From Roseivirga sp. UBA6061 (lineage in GTDB: Bacteria; Bacteroidota; Bacteroidia; Cytophagales; Cyclobacteriaceae): 64,000 nt of DNA. The notes below the pieces were generated by a model. The model searched no databases. It was not told the origin of the DNA and was given only the letters and a program-made list of their open reading frames with translations. The translations under genes and the position numbers were made by a program. Numbering within the stretch: the stretch's first letter is position 1; each line of letters starts with the position of its first letter. Location of the stretch: assembly GCA_002427745.1 (NCBI GenBank), contig DIYF01000008.1, forward strand, positions 1 through 64,000, read 5' to 3'. Below, piece after piece: positions 17,978-27,536 of the stretch.

Positions 17978-19138
17978 TTATAGCATGGCTTTGGGCTTGA
18001 GTTTGAGCTTGAGCGCTTTACCATCTCGTTTCAGGCTGATGGTCACCGGTTTCCCGGCCATTTGGATATAGCGATGAAATTCCGGGCGGCTGAAATTGCT
18101 CTTACCGTCAAGCGCGGTAATCTGATCCCCCGTCTTGATACCGGCCAAATCTCCGGCTGATCCGCTATGTACCTTTTTTACGGTAAAAACACCTTTCCCT
18201 TTTCTGATTTGCAAACCATCATGGTTTAACCTGAAAACTTCCCCGAAGAGCGTATTGGGCTTTATATACATGGTCTGTCGATAATAGTCGTATATGGTGT
18301 TAAAGCGCTTAAGAATATCGATACCCAAAATACCGTCTACCTGTCCATAGCTGCTGACCCCACGTTTTACCTGGGATAACCTTACCGCAAAATCTGTGAA
18401 AGTTTGCCCGAATACCTCGTAAGCCGGCAGTTTACTCACTTCATCTGTTGCTTCATTGTTCAAAGCGCGTGATGTGTAGGAATAGTGCTCTCCCAGGCTT
18501 TCTATAAGCTCATTTTCATTCACAAAAGGCGTGTTAAACTTGACGGTAGTGGCAGCGCCCGTGTCTACGAGGTAAGGGCCTGTTAGTTTCTCACCTGAAG
18601 GAAGCGTTATGGTAGCTGAAATGACAGGCACCCCGAATGGCCTCAGTGAGAAACTTTGTTTGGTCCAGCCCTCAGGCACTTCGAACCCTTTTCGGTTAAA
18701 CAGAATAATTTCAGATTTATCATAGTCTATCTCTACGATAAAGCGGTTCAGCACTTCTGCTCCGATGATACCACTCAATGGGTGATCCTCATCAGACAAA
18801 TGGTTGATATCCAATACGAGGAAGTCTGCATTTTTAAATATGACACCCTGAAGGTTAACTGACTTTACCAGTGTGCTTTTAATGTTTGTACTCCCGGAGG
18901 CTCCCTGTACATTTCTGCTGCCGGATGCTTCCAGACCCAAAGAGGATGCCGCTTGCTCAGATATGAGATTAGCAGCAGCTCCTGTGTCAAAAACAAAATG
19001 CAGAGGCTCGCTATCGTTGACCTGGACATCTATGTACATATGTCCGTTGATAATATCGAAAGGAATGACCGCTTCAGGCTCCTGAGCCCTGGCTTGAAAA
19101 ACCAACAGACCCAGTAAGAGAATAGAAAAAAGCCGCAT
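17978..19138 (-). CDS. Secreted retropepsin-like aspartic protease with PDZ domain
   Basis: A 386-residue protein with signal peptide FSILLLGLLVFQARAQ. Two retropepsin-like halves follow: the first has FVFDTGAAANLIS (about residue 50), the second YLVDTGAATTVKF (about residue 190). Each carries the DTG motif, and the hydrophobic-Gly flap partners GIIGAEVLNRF and GILGIDILKRF are present. A PDZ domain (about 300-380) with LAGIKTGDQITALDGK closes the protein. The two DTG sites could form one pepsin-like active site. It is a paralogue of the gene at 35241. Likely periplasmic; substrate unknown. Confidence 0.88.
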   Translation of the reverse strand: MRLFSILLLGLLVFQARAQEPEAVIPFDIINGHMYIDVQVNDSEPLHFVFDTGAAANLISEQAASSLGLEASGSRNVQGASGSTNIKSTLVKSVNLQGVIFKNADFLVLDINHLSDEDHPLSGIIGAEVLNRFIVEIDYDKSEIILFNRKGFEVPEGWTKQSFSLRPFGVPVISATITLPSGEKLTGPYLVDTGAATTVKFNTPFVNENELIESLGEHYSYTSRALNNEATDEVSKLPAYEVFGQTFTDFAVRLSQVKRGVSSYGQVDGILGIDILKRFNTIYDYYRQTMYIKPNTLFGEVFRLNHDGLQIRKGKGVFTVKKVHSGSAGDLAGIKTGDQITALDGKSNFSRPEFHRYIQMAGKPVTISLKRDGKALKLKLKPKAML

Positions 19139-19319
19139 GGTTGAGTTTTTTAACTTGTAATGAGATGAGAGTAAGTGTTGTTTGCCCTTTAAGATACTCT
19201 AATCCACTGAGGGAGTTTCAGATATACCGTTAATCAGTGTTAACCCTTGCCGTGGAGGCGCATGCTACACTACACTTCCTGTGTATGAGTAAGAAGGTTC
19301 CAGAAAGTTTTACAAAAGG

Positions 19320-19352
19320 TTTATCGCTCAACCGACAAATAATATATCTTCG
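19320..19352 (+). promoter_or_regulatory. Candidate Bacteroidota promoter of the glycosylasparaginase gene
   Basis: TTTA at 19320-19323 and TATCTTCG at 19345-19352 (one mismatch to TAnnTTTG) are separated by 21 bases and lie just before the ATG at 19368. This would give a very short leader. Sequence match only. Confidence 0.35.
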
Positions 19353-19367
19353 GCAAACTATACAGTC

Positions 19368-20345
19368 ATGAGCGGTCGCAGAAAATTTATTAAGTCAGGT
19401 GTTTTAGGAGGTTTGGCCCTTGGGGCAGGAAGTCTCCCGGCCATATCCTGTGCTAAAGAGCAGGGTAGCGTAGAGAAACCCATCGTGATTTCCACCTGGC
19501 GACATGGAATGGAAGCGAATGCCGGAGCCTGGCCCGTACTTGCTGCGAATGGCAGGGCTGTTGATGCTGTGGAAAAAGGGGTAATGGTAACAGAGGCTGA
19601 CCCTGATAACAGTACAGTAGGCATTGGTGGTTTCCCTGACAGGGACGGCAATGTGACGCTGGATGCCTGCATCATGGACGAATATGAGAACTGTGGTTCG
19701 GTGGCCTTTTTGCAGAACATTAAGCACCCTATTTCGGTAGCCCGCAAGGTGATGGACGATACCCCTCATGTTATGCTGGTGGGAGAAGGCGCCAGGCGTT
19801 TTGCTGTGGAAAAGGGCTTCAAGGAAGAAAACCTCCTGACCCCGAAAGCAGAAAAAGCATGGAAAAAGTGGCTGACCACTAAAAACTACAAGCCCATCAT
19901 CAATGTAGAAAACCACGATACCATAGGCATGCTGGCACTGGATGCCAATGGCAATCTTTCCGGAGCTTGTACAACCAGCGGGGCTGCCTGGAAAATGCAT
20001 GGCCGCGTGGGAGACTCTCCCATTATCGGAGCAGGCTTATTCGTAGATAACGAAGTGGGGGCCGCAACAGCCACAGGTCTGGGCGAGTTTGTGATTAAGA
20101 TCTGTGGAGCCCATATGATTGTTGAGCTCATGCGACAGGGTTATCCTCCTATGGAAGCCTGTAAGGAAGCAGTGGAGCGCATTGTGAGAAAGTATCAGAA
20201 GGATTATATGGACCTGCAGGTAGGCTTTTTGGCATTGAGCAAATCAGGAGAATATGGTGCTCACTCGATTCATAAGGGTTTTGATTTTGCCGTAAAGAGT
20301 AACAATCAGAACGAGCTGATAGATGCCAATTCCTATACAGGCTAA
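19368..20345 (+). CDS. Tat-exported N4-(beta-N-acetylglucosaminyl)-L-asparaginase (glycosylasparaginase)
   Basis: A 325-residue Ntn-hydrolase. The N-terminus SGRRKFIKSG followed by a glycine-rich hydrophobic stretch and LPAISC is a twin-arginine signal with a lipobox, so export as a folded lipoprotein is predicted. The motif NHDTIGMLALD places the autoprocessing threonine at residue 185, which becomes the N-terminal nucleophile. GAAWKMHGRVGDSPIIGAG and ATATGLGE are further family motifs. Known reaction: hydrolysis of the GlcNAc-Asn bond after the peptide is removed. The closest described relatives are the Elizabethkingia and human enzymes. tatC lies in the same window at 43945. The stop overlaps the convergent DUF418 gene by four bases. 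Confidence 0.9.
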   Translation: MSGRRKFIKSGVLGGLALGAGSLPAISCAKEQGSVEKPIVISTWRHGMEANAGAWPVLAANGRAVDAVEKGVMVTEADPDNSTVGIGGFPDRDGNVTLDACIMDEYENCGSVAFLQNIKHPISVARKVMDDTPHVMLVGEGARRFAVEKGFKEENLLTPKAEKAWKKWLTTKNYKPIINVENHDTIGMLALDANGNLSGACTTSGAAWKMHGRVGDSPIIGAGLFVDNEVGAATATGLGEFVIKICGAHMIVELMRQGYPPMEACKEAVERIVRKYQKDYMDLQVGFLALSKSGEYGAHSIHKGFDFAVKSNNQNELIDANSYTG

Positions 20346-21583
20346 TAGCTGGGATTGGTAATGGGCTGGATTTTTCCGTAGGAGAACGAACGCCAGAGCC
20401 ACTCGAAAGGACCATATCGGAAGAATTTTAGCCAGACGGCTGAAAAGACAAAAAGGAATATCCAGATTACCAGCACCATAAAGGCCTGAGCTGATCGGTC
20501 CAGATCTCCGAAGAGACCAAAGCCATGTCCGTAGAAGATAAAGGTACAGACGATGGACTGCATCAGGTAATTGCTAAGTGCCATTCTGCCTACCTGAGCG
20601 AACCTATTGAGTATTTTGCTGCGAGTGTTGGTCTTCACCACCATCATCACAATGGCGATATAGCCGATGGCCATGCCGATACTGCCCCAGTAGTTGAACT
20701 GTGAATAATAATAGAAGCTCTCCCTGAAACTCCAGTCGTAGTGGAAGTTTATCAAAACCCCGGCTACGACAAGCGGCAGCCCGGTGCCCATGCCATAAAT
20801 CACCATCTTTCGATAGTATTTCTTGGATTGCTTACTGGAGAAAACACGCTTCTTATAAAAGCCCATGCCTATCAGCATAAGACCGCTTACCCGCCAGAAA
20901 GTTTCAGTGACAAATACCTGGGTTTGCAGCTCGAAGGCGCTGGGAGCCCGCATTAACATTTGTCTTTCCCAATTACTCCGATAAGTGGTTATTTCGTCCA
21001 TGATCATGGACGAGTCCGGACTCCAGATACGGTCCCGGAGAGCATTGAACTGACCTGGTTCCCAGAAGGGCACGGAGTAACCGAGTAAGAGGCTGATAGC
21101 CGAACCGATGGCAAGAAAGATGATGCCTGTTCTGAAAAGCGACTTTGATTTTTTGGTACGGAAGTAATACATGAGAAAACCACAGATGGCATAAGCCACC
21201 AGGATGTCTCCGCTCCACAGTAAATAAGCATGCAGAATACCAAGTACCAACAGCCCCACAAACCTTCTTGACTGCAGGTTGCCTGACCTGAGCTGCTCTT
21301 TTTTGGCTTTACTGGAGATCATGATAATACTCGCACCGAAAAGCATAGAGAAGACAGACATGAACTTCTGGTCGGCAAATACATGGCTGATCAGCCAAAC
21401 CCAAAGGTGATTGTCCTCCAGTGACTCGAATGAAGTGGGGTTAAGATAAGCTGAGCCAGGCATAGAATAGCTCTGGATATTCATGACCAGGATTCCCAAT
21501 ACGGCAAAACCTCTCAGAATGTCAATGGAGACAAGTCTTTTGCTGGGCTGTGTTGGTGTTAATAGTAGAGTTGATCCTGGCAC
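20342..21583 (-). CDS. DUF418 family multi-pass membrane protein (YeiB-like)
   Basis: A 413-residue protein with about ten hydrophobic segments. The N-terminus KRLVSIDILRGFAVLGILVMNIQSY is the conserved opening of the acyltransferase-like YeiB/DUF418 family, and KFMSVFSMLFGASI is another family signature. The C-terminal DUF418 part contains GRMALSNYLMQSI and GPFEWLWRSFSYGK. The role is unproven; relatives have been linked to transfer of acyl groups at the inner membrane. The 3' end shares the CTAA tetranucleotide with the convergent asparaginase gene. Confidence 0.92.
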   Translation of the reverse strand: MPGSTLLLTPTQPSKRLVSIDILRGFAVLGILVMNIQSYSMPGSAYLNPTSFESLEDNHLWVWLISHVFADQKFMSVFSMLFGASIIMISSKAKKEQLRSGNLQSRRFVGLLVLGILHAYLLWSGDILVAYAICGFLMYYFRTKKSKSLFRTGIIFLAIGSAISLLLGYSVPFWEPGQFNALRDRIWSPDSSMIMDEITTYRSNWERQMLMRAPSAFELQTQVFVTETFWRVSGLMLIGMGFYKKRVFSSKQSKKYYRKMVIYGMGTGLPLVVAGVLINFHYDWSFRESFYYYSQFNYWGSIGMAIGYIAIVMMVVKTNTRSKILNRFAQVGRMALSNYLMQSIVCTFIFYGHGFGLFGDLDRSAQAFMVLVIWIFLFVFSAVWLKFFRYGPFEWLWRSFSYGKIQPITNPSY

Positions 21584-21621
21584 TAGTGGGAAAATTAAGG
21601 AATAAGTGCCAGAAGCAAAAA

Positions 21622-21948
21622 CTAATTCCTCAATCCGAGAAACACACCATCTGCCCTGATTTCCAGGCTATGAATGGTCAGGTCTCCTGACTTGCCCTCG
21701 CATTCCCGACCGTCTTTTAAGCTGTAGCGATATCCATGCAGCGGACAGACGATTTCTTTGAGAAAATTGATATTTCCACCGAAGAGTGAATGCATATTAT
21801 GAGGGCATAAATTATCAAAAGCGTGATAGGTTCCTTCATGGAAGAAAAGACAAACTCTCTTTTCTCCAATCCGGACCATCTTGCGTCCCGCATTTCCGAG
21901 GGCGGTCTTCAAACCCTCTTCAGAACCAAACAACCTGTACCATTTCAT
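21622..21948 (-). CDS. Rieske-type [2Fe-2S] ferredoxin protein
   Basis: A 108-residue protein, taking the ATG at 21948 (MKWYRLFGSEEG); an upstream in-frame start would add 20 residues. The two cluster-binding motifs are CPHNMH (C-x-H) and CPLHGYRYSL (C-x2-H), so the Rieske site is complete. Small Rieske ferredoxins deliver electrons to oxygenases or nitrite-reductase-like partners, but none is adjacent. It sits alone between the DUF418 and tricorn genes, 38 bases upstream of the DUF418 start, so co-transcription with DUF418 is possible. Confidence 0.88.
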   Translation of the reverse strand: MKWYRLFGSEEGLKTALGNAGRKMVRIGEKRVCLFFHEGTYHAFDNLCPHNMHSLFGGNINFLKEIVCPLHGYRYSLKDGRECEGKSGDLTIHSLEIRADGVFLGLRN

Positions 21949-22039
21949 AATAAGGCTTTTTCTGCAGCGTCCACAGGCCAGTAGTGCCCTGACTGTTGTC
22001 GGGTACAAATAAACGAATTCCGGGCCTTATTTTGATTTT

Positions 22040-25000
22040 CTACTTACCCAGTTGCTTCATTACTTCCTGAATAGCTCTGTCAAGTTGAGGATCGCGGCCG
22101 TTGAGCCTGTCGGAAAAATCCATATTGACCGTAATGTCAGGGCTTACCCCTTCTTTTTCCAGGTTTTTGCCATCCAGTGTATAGCATCCCCAAGAGGGCA
22201 ATCGGTAAAAAGAGCCATCGACCAGGCCGGCACCGCTGGTGAAGATAATCCAGCGATAAGTTTCTGTACCGATGATAGTACCCAGACCCAGCTGCTTAAA
22301 GCCCTGTGCAGTCATTTCAGCATCACTGAGGCTTTGCTCATTGATGAGTAGTACGGTAGGCTTCGATCCGGCTCCGAAATTTCCTTGTGTGGTGAGCTTG
22401 CCCTCACGGAATTTCCACTGAAGGTAAGGCTTTTGAGAAAGGAACTTGAGTACCTCATCATGCACATTACCTCCGGTATTGTACCTCAGATCAAGAATCA
22501 AGGCGTCACGGTTATAGCCTTCAGAGGTCATTTCAATCAGGAACTGCTGCAGTGAGCCAACTCCCATGTTTTTCATATGCACATAGGCTACTTTCTCATT
22601 GGTCTGTTGATCTACTTTACGCTGATTGTCTGCGATCCATTCATCGTAAAGGTTAACTCTCATTTGTCCGGTACTCCTGGGGTGAATTTTCACCTCCAGA
22701 TTTTGTCCTGCTCGCTGAATGCCCAGTGTTATCTCTTCATCTATAGAGGGCTGTGCCAGATAATACTCTCTGTTCATTTCAGGGTCTATGCTCTGACCAT
22801 TGATAGACGTGAGAATATCGCCTGGTAGAATGTCTTTGTTTTTAAAATCAGCCGGGCCCTCTTTGATCAATTTGCTGATCTGGTAGGGGTTGTCGTTAGA
22901 AAAGAGCACCCCGAGGTTCATGCTCTGGGTATTGTAGAATGAGCCCTCTTCCCTGCCACCAGACCGGAAACCCATATGAGAAGAATTGAGCTCGCCTAAA
23001 AGGTCATTCAGGAGTACTCGCAGCTCAGCACGATTTTTCAAATGTGGCAGAAACTTCGCATACTGACCCTTGAGCCTTTCCCAGTTCTGACCATGGAAAG
23101 TTTCGTTGTAAAAGTTTTCTTCTACCCCCGCCCAGGTTTCGTAGTACATCTGATCAAACTCGTTGCGCAGTGATTTTCGGAAAGTGAAGCTGGTTTCTAT
23201 GGCAGTCAGTTTTTTAGCTCCCAGATTGAGTTTGCTGATGGCACCCCGATTATTGATATAGTAGTTCTTTTTCACTTTGATGATATTGCCTCCGGCACGG
23301 CCGCTTCCGGCAAATTTCTCCGTTTTGCTACGCTCGAAAGGCTGAAGGGTCGTCATCCAGAGAGCCCGCTGGTTTTCATCATGGTTTGAGAAATAAAGTA
23401 CCTGTGTTTTCTTCCCTGATTTGACAATATAGGGATTGGACTGGGTACCAAAATTCGGTCCTATGCGCTGTAGGTTTCGCATAATGTCCTGATCAAAATC
23501 TATGTCGACAATCACCGTATCTTTCTCTTTTTTGTCTTCATCAAAGACTGCTGCCAGCTTATCAGATTTGAAGTCTGTTTCCTGTCTGGAAAGGGGAATT
23601 CGGTATACCCTGCCATCCTGCAGGCCAAAGGGGTAGCTGGGTCTGGTACGATTTGAAACAAAGTATATGTACTTACCATCGGGGCCCCAGAAAGGGCTTG
23701 TTTCGGTTACTCCCGTTTGGGTATAATTGGTGAGTTTTTTTGTGTCGATGTGGTAGATGAAGATATCCTCCTCAAAGTCTTTCTTTACCGTGAAGGCAAT
23801 GTATTTACCATCGGGAGAGAAACGAGGCTGTGGATTATACAGACCCCATAACTCCTCGTTGGCTATCGTCTCACTTTTAAGAGTCTTAAGGTCGAGTAGT
23901 CTTACTTCATTGATACCACTGAGGTAGACGGCAAGTGTTCTTTCGGTATTTGTCTCAAGGTTTCGGTTTGACTGATCGTCTTTGGTGAGTTGTTTTTCTC
24001 CCTTACCGGTGGAAGCATCTATGCTGAACAGGTTGGTATAGCCATCTACGGTTTGTGTATAGATGAGTGTCTTGTTGTCCTCAAGCCACTTTACCTCTGT
24101 CACCCTTTCTTTCGGGTTCGTAGACAATTGCTTGATAAACTTTCCGCTGATATCTGAGACAAACAGCTCTCCCCTGGAGATAAAGGCCATCTTTTTTTCA
24201 TCAGATGAAATATCAAAGGCCGAGACGTTATTCTTAGTGTTAAAGTTTTGTGACTGAGCCAGTGTGGAATTCTGAAAGGTGGTAATCGCGATTTTTTGGC
24301 TTCGCTTTCTGCCGGTATCATATAAAAACAGCTGATAGTCTTTTTCAAAAACCACCTTGCCCCCATTGGCATTTACCTGTGGTGTTTTAATCGAGGTTTT
24401 GAAATTCGTAAGTCTGCTGCTCTGGTTTCCATTCAGTTGATATAGATTATACTCCCCGTTTGACTGATCCGATACGAAGTATACCGCTCCGTTTTTATCA
24501 ATAGTAGCCCACATGTCCTTTCCATCGTAGGTAGTATGTTGCTTATACTCACCTGAATTCAGGTTATAAGACTTGATGTCCGGGTTAAAGGCTCCTTTGT
24601 AACGCTTACGGGCTACCTGATTACTACTTTCCCAGCTTTCGTTGAAATAGAGCGAGCCATCCGGGTGCATAGCCAGGTTATGAGGCCAGTTGAAGTAGTG
24701 TTCAAAGAGTCTCCTGGGGGTACCACCGGTTCTTTCAATGCTGTAAGCCGTACGGCTATTGTATCTGCCTGACCTGAAATAAATGGTTTTACTGTCCCAT
24801 GACCAGGTTTCCATTTGGTCGGCAGAAGAGTTATAGGTGAGTCTCTCGATATTACCTCCGTTATAAGGCATCACGTAGATATCCGTATTACCGTATTGGG
24901 CCGAAGAAAAGGCAATCCACTTTCCATCAGGGCTAACACGAGGATAAGATTCCTGTCCGTCCATGGCGGTAATGCGGGTGGCAGTACCACCCTCAGAAGC

Positions 25001-25144
25001 CACTTTCCACAAGTCTCCGTCATAAGAGAAGATTACTTCGGTACCATCAGGATTGAGACTGGGAGTAGAAGCAAAGTAAACGTCACTTTGAGCAAAAGTC
25101 TGAAGCGACAAAAGGAGTAGCAGGAGTATTGATACCTTTTTCAT
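22040..25144 (-). CDS. Exported tricorn-like S41 family protease with beta-propeller and PDZ domains
   Basis: A 1034-residue protein, start ATG 25144, signal peptide SILLLLLLSLQTFAQ. About residues 25-330 form a WD40/PD40-like propeller (VSPDGKWIAFSSAQ), about 330-650 a second one (FSPDGKYIAFTVKK), then a helical bundle and tricorn core (YYETWAGVEENFYNETFHG), a PDZ domain (ILPGDILTSINGQSID) and the S41 protease domain. The catalytic histidine is probably in SSHMGFRSGG (~720) and the serine in QSLSDAEMTA (~935). Known role of relatives: degradation of peptides. Here it is likely periplasmic. The gene is transcribed divergently from the TonB receptor. Confidence 0.92.
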   Translation of the reverse strand: MKKVSILLLLLLSLQTFAQSDVYFASTPSLNPDGTEVIFSYDGDLWKVASEGGTATRITAMDGQESYPRVSPDGKWIAFSSAQYGNTDIYVMPYNGGNIERLTYNSSADQMETWSWDSKTIYFRSGRYNSRTAYSIERTGGTPRRLFEHYFNWPHNLAMHPDGSLYFNESWESSNQVARKRYKGAFNPDIKSYNLNSGEYKQHTTYDGKDMWATIDKNGAVYFVSDQSNGEYNLYQLNGNQSSRLTNFKTSIKTPQVNANGGKVVFEKDYQLFLYDTGRKRSQKIAITTFQNSTLAQSQNFNTKNNVSAFDISSDEKKMAFISRGELFVSDISGKFIKQLSTNPKERVTEVKWLEDNKTLIYTQTVDGYTNLFSIDASTGKGEKQLTKDDQSNRNLETNTERTLAVYLSGINEVRLLDLKTLKSETIANEELWGLYNPQPRFSPDGKYIAFTVKKDFEEDIFIYHIDTKKLTNYTQTGVTETSPFWGPDGKYIYFVSNRTRPSYPFGLQDGRVYRIPLSRQETDFKSDKLAAVFDEDKKEKDTVIVDIDFDQDIMRNLQRIGPNFGTQSNPYIVKSGKKTQVLYFSNHDENQRALWMTTLQPFERSKTEKFAGSGRAGGNIIKVKKNYYINNRGAISKLNLGAKKLTAIETSFTFRKSLRNEFDQMYYETWAGVEENFYNETFHGQNWERLKGQYAKFLPHLKNRAELRVLLNDLLGELNSSHMGFRSGGREEGSFYNTQSMNLGVLFSNDNPYQISKLIKEGPADFKNKDILPGDILTSINGQSIDPEMNREYYLAQPSIDEEITLGIQRAGQNLEVKIHPRSTGQMRVNLYDEWIADNQRKVDQQTNEKVAYVHMKNMGVGSLQQFLIEMTSEGYNRDALILDLRYNTGGNVHDEVLKFLSQKPYLQWKFREGKLTTQGNFGAGSKPTVLLINEQSLSDAEMTAQGFKQLGLGTIIGTETYRWIIFTSGAGLVDGSFYRLPSWGCYTLDGKNLEKEGVSPDITVNMDFSDRLNGRDPQLDRAIQEVMKQLGK

Positions 25145-25237
25145 GGATTTGATTTTAAATAATGCCATTGGTAAACTAATCATCTTTTCTAATCCATGAA
25201 AAGCACGATATTCGGGCCTTCATGAATTATTTGATAG

Positions 25238-27535
25238 ATGGGAAAATACCAATTCAAAGCCTTTCACGGTAGTCAATTCTTGCGTATTGGGGTCGTTTCA
25301 CTCCTTTTGCTGATTTCATCGGGGTGGATGATGGCCCAAACCGGAATTACTGTGGTAGATAGCAAGCTCAGTCCTATCGAAGGGGCTAATATTTTGGTAG
25401 AAGGGGCTGATCAGGGTGGCGTTGTGACGAACGCTGAAGGTCGGGCGGAATTAGAGATTACGGAAAAGACTACGGTAAGTGTCTCCTATGTTGGCTTTCA
25501 AACAATGGAAGTTTATGTCAGGCCTGGCAGGTGGCAACAGGTGGTGATGTCTGAAAGCAATCAGAATCTGGGTGATATAGAGGTGGAGGGTTTTCTGGAA
25601 AAGAAGTCAATTTTAAATCAGGCGGGAGGCATTGCTAAGATTGATAAGCAGGAATTCCAGCGCTACGGAGAAAATTCACTTGTGCAGGCAATTAACTCTG
25701 TTCCCGGCATCAGATTTGAAGAAAGAGCCGGTGCCAGTTATCGGGTGTCCATTCGGGGTAGCTCTATTCGCTCTCCTTTCGGGGTCCGAAATGTAAAAGT
25801 GTATTGGAATGATATTCCTTTTACCGAACCCGGTGGCAATACCTTTATCAACCTGCTTGACCTGGCCAATGTGTCGAATGTGGAAATTATCAAGGGGCCG
25901 GCAGCGAGTATCTATGGAGCTGGCAATGGAGGGGTTTTAAAGCTTAAGAGCACAGACCTTTCTTCTCTCACTAATGCTACAAGTCTCAGCTTGTCGACAG
26001 GTTCCTTTGGCAGGTTGCGTTATACTGCTGCTCATAACATCCTCAAAGAGAATAGCAGTCTCACTTTTAAATGGGCCAGCCAGCAATCTGATGGTTATCG
26101 TGACCATAATGAAATGGACAGGAAAGTCTTTGAGTTTGACGGGCTCTTTTTTCCGGATGATCGCAGAACGATCTCCACTTCCTTTCTCTTCAGTGACCTG
26201 TTTTATGAGATACCGGGAGGCTTAAACCCGGATCAGAGAGCCGAAAACCCGAGAATGTCGAGACCTAATAGCATTGAACGAAACGCTTCTGTGGCGAATA
26301 AGCTCTTTTTGATAAAGCTGGGACATGAATACAGTTTCGCATCCGGACTGGAGAATAAAACCAGTATCTCAGCCAGCTTTAACCAGTTTGAGAACCCGTT
26401 TATTCTGGATTATAAGAAGGATAATCAACAGGTGTTTGCTCTCAGAACGGAGTTTACCAAAGAGTTGACTATCGGAAGTTCAAAGGGAGACCTGGCCTTT
26501 GGTACCGAGTACCAGTCTTCATTTTTTGATGGCAAGAATTTCGGGAATGTCAACGGCAGAGCCGATACCATTCGCTTTGCTGATGAGCTAAGGGCTGACC
26601 TAAGCACCAGCTTTGTCAACCTAGCTGTGCCTTTAGGAGAAACCATTACCATCACGGGAGGCCTTAGCTACAATACACTCACTTATGATATCGATCGGCT
26701 GATAGATAAGATTAACAATAACCCACATCGTTTTGAGAAGAAGTTTGATGCTGTCTGGTCGCCTCGGATTGCTATATCAAAGATAATTAATGACAAATAT
26801 TCTTTACATTTTAGCTTATCCAATGGGTTTTCTCCACCAACTACTACAGAGGTACGCACAAACGAGGGAGGTGTCAACACTGCCTTGCAGGGTGAGAAAG
26901 GCACCAACTACGAGCTGAATTTCAGGGGGTCTCCGGCCAGGACCCTCTCTTTTGACCTGGCCTTGTTCCGTTTTCAACTAGATGATGCTATCACCTCTTT
27001 TACCGACTTCCAGGGTGTTCAGCTTTTTAGAAATGCCGGTGAGGTGTCGCAGCGAGGTCTGGAGCTTCAGTTGAAAAACCACTGGATTGAAAATGCACCG
27101 GGTACCATTCGTTCGCTAAGCTCGGAACTTTCCTATACCTACCATGATTTTGAATTCAGGAATTATGTAGATGGCGGAGATGATTTTTCAGGGAATGCGC
27201 TACCGGGTACTGCACCGCATGTGGTAAATCTCAGAACGGATTTGACACTTAACAACGGTCTTTATGCAAATGTCACATATCACTATTCAGATGCTATTCC
27301 ATTAAATGATGAAAACACTTTTTTCTCAAGACCTTATAACCTTGTAAACCTGAGGACCGGATTTAATGGCAAATTTTCAGATCAGACAAACTTTGAATTC
27401 TATTTTGGAGTTGATAATCTGTTTGATGTGGATTATAGCCTGGGAAATGATCTGAACGCCTTTGGAAGAAGGTACTTTCAGCCAGCTCCGGAGATCAATT
27501 ACTACATAGGACTCAAACTTAAATTTAATCACTAG
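25238..27535 (+). CDS. TonB-dependent outer-membrane receptor with CarboxypepD_reg-like domain
   Basis: A 765-residue protein with an N-terminal signal peptide (IGVVSLLLLISSGWMMAQ). Residues ~35-105 are a carboxypeptidase-regulatory-like beta domain (GITVVDSKLSPIEGANILVEG). The plug follows (~130-235) with INSVPGIRFEERAG, SIRGSSIRSPFGVRN and VEIIKGPAASIYGAGNGGVL. The rest is a beta-barrel ending GLKLKFNH with a terminal aromatic/hydrophobic strand. There is no SusD partner, and the size and plug resemble iron-siderophore or vitamin receptors (FecA-like) rather than SusC. A nitroreductase gene begins one base after the stop, so the two are co-transcribed. The ligand is unknown. Confidence 0.92.
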   Translation: MGKYQFKAFHGSQFLRIGVVSLLLLISSGWMMAQTGITVVDSKLSPIEGANILVEGADQGGVVTNAEGRAELEITEKTTVSVSYVGFQTMEVYVRPGRWQQVVMSESNQNLGDIEVEGFLEKKSILNQAGGIAKIDKQEFQRYGENSLVQAINSVPGIRFEERAGASYRVSIRGSSIRSPFGVRNVKVYWNDIPFTEPGGNTFINLLDLANVSNVEIIKGPAASIYGAGNGGVLKLKSTDLSSLTNATSLSLSTGSFGRLRYTAAHNILKENSSLTFKWASQQSDGYRDHNEMDRKVFEFDGLFFPDDRRTISTSFLFSDLFYEIPGGLNPDQRAENPRMSRPNSIERNASVANKLFLIKLGHEYSFASGLENKTSISASFNQFENPFILDYKKDNQQVFALRTEFTKELTIGSSKGDLAFGTEYQSSFFDGKNFGNVNGRADTIRFADELRADLSTSFVNLAVPLGETITITGGLSYNTLTYDIDRLIDKINNNPHRFEKKFDAVWSPRIAISKIINDKYSLHFSLSNGFSPPTTTEVRTNEGGVNTALQGEKGTNYELNFRGSPARTLSFDLALFRFQLDDAITSFTDFQGVQLFRNAGEVSQRGLELQLKNHWIENAPGTIRSLSSELSYTYHDFEFRNYVDGGDDFSGNALPGTAPHVVNLRTDLTLNNGLYANVTYHYSDAIPLNDENTFFSRPYNLVNLRTGFNGKFSDQTNFEFYFGVDNLFDVDYSLGNDLNAFGRRYFQPAPEINYYIGLKLKFNH

Positions 27536-27536
27536 A

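Noticed and set aside
17762..17983. 73-codon open frame across the REP-like element
   Set aside because: It runs through the palindromes, has no domain, signal peptide or upstream ribosome site, and the region looks structured rather than coding.
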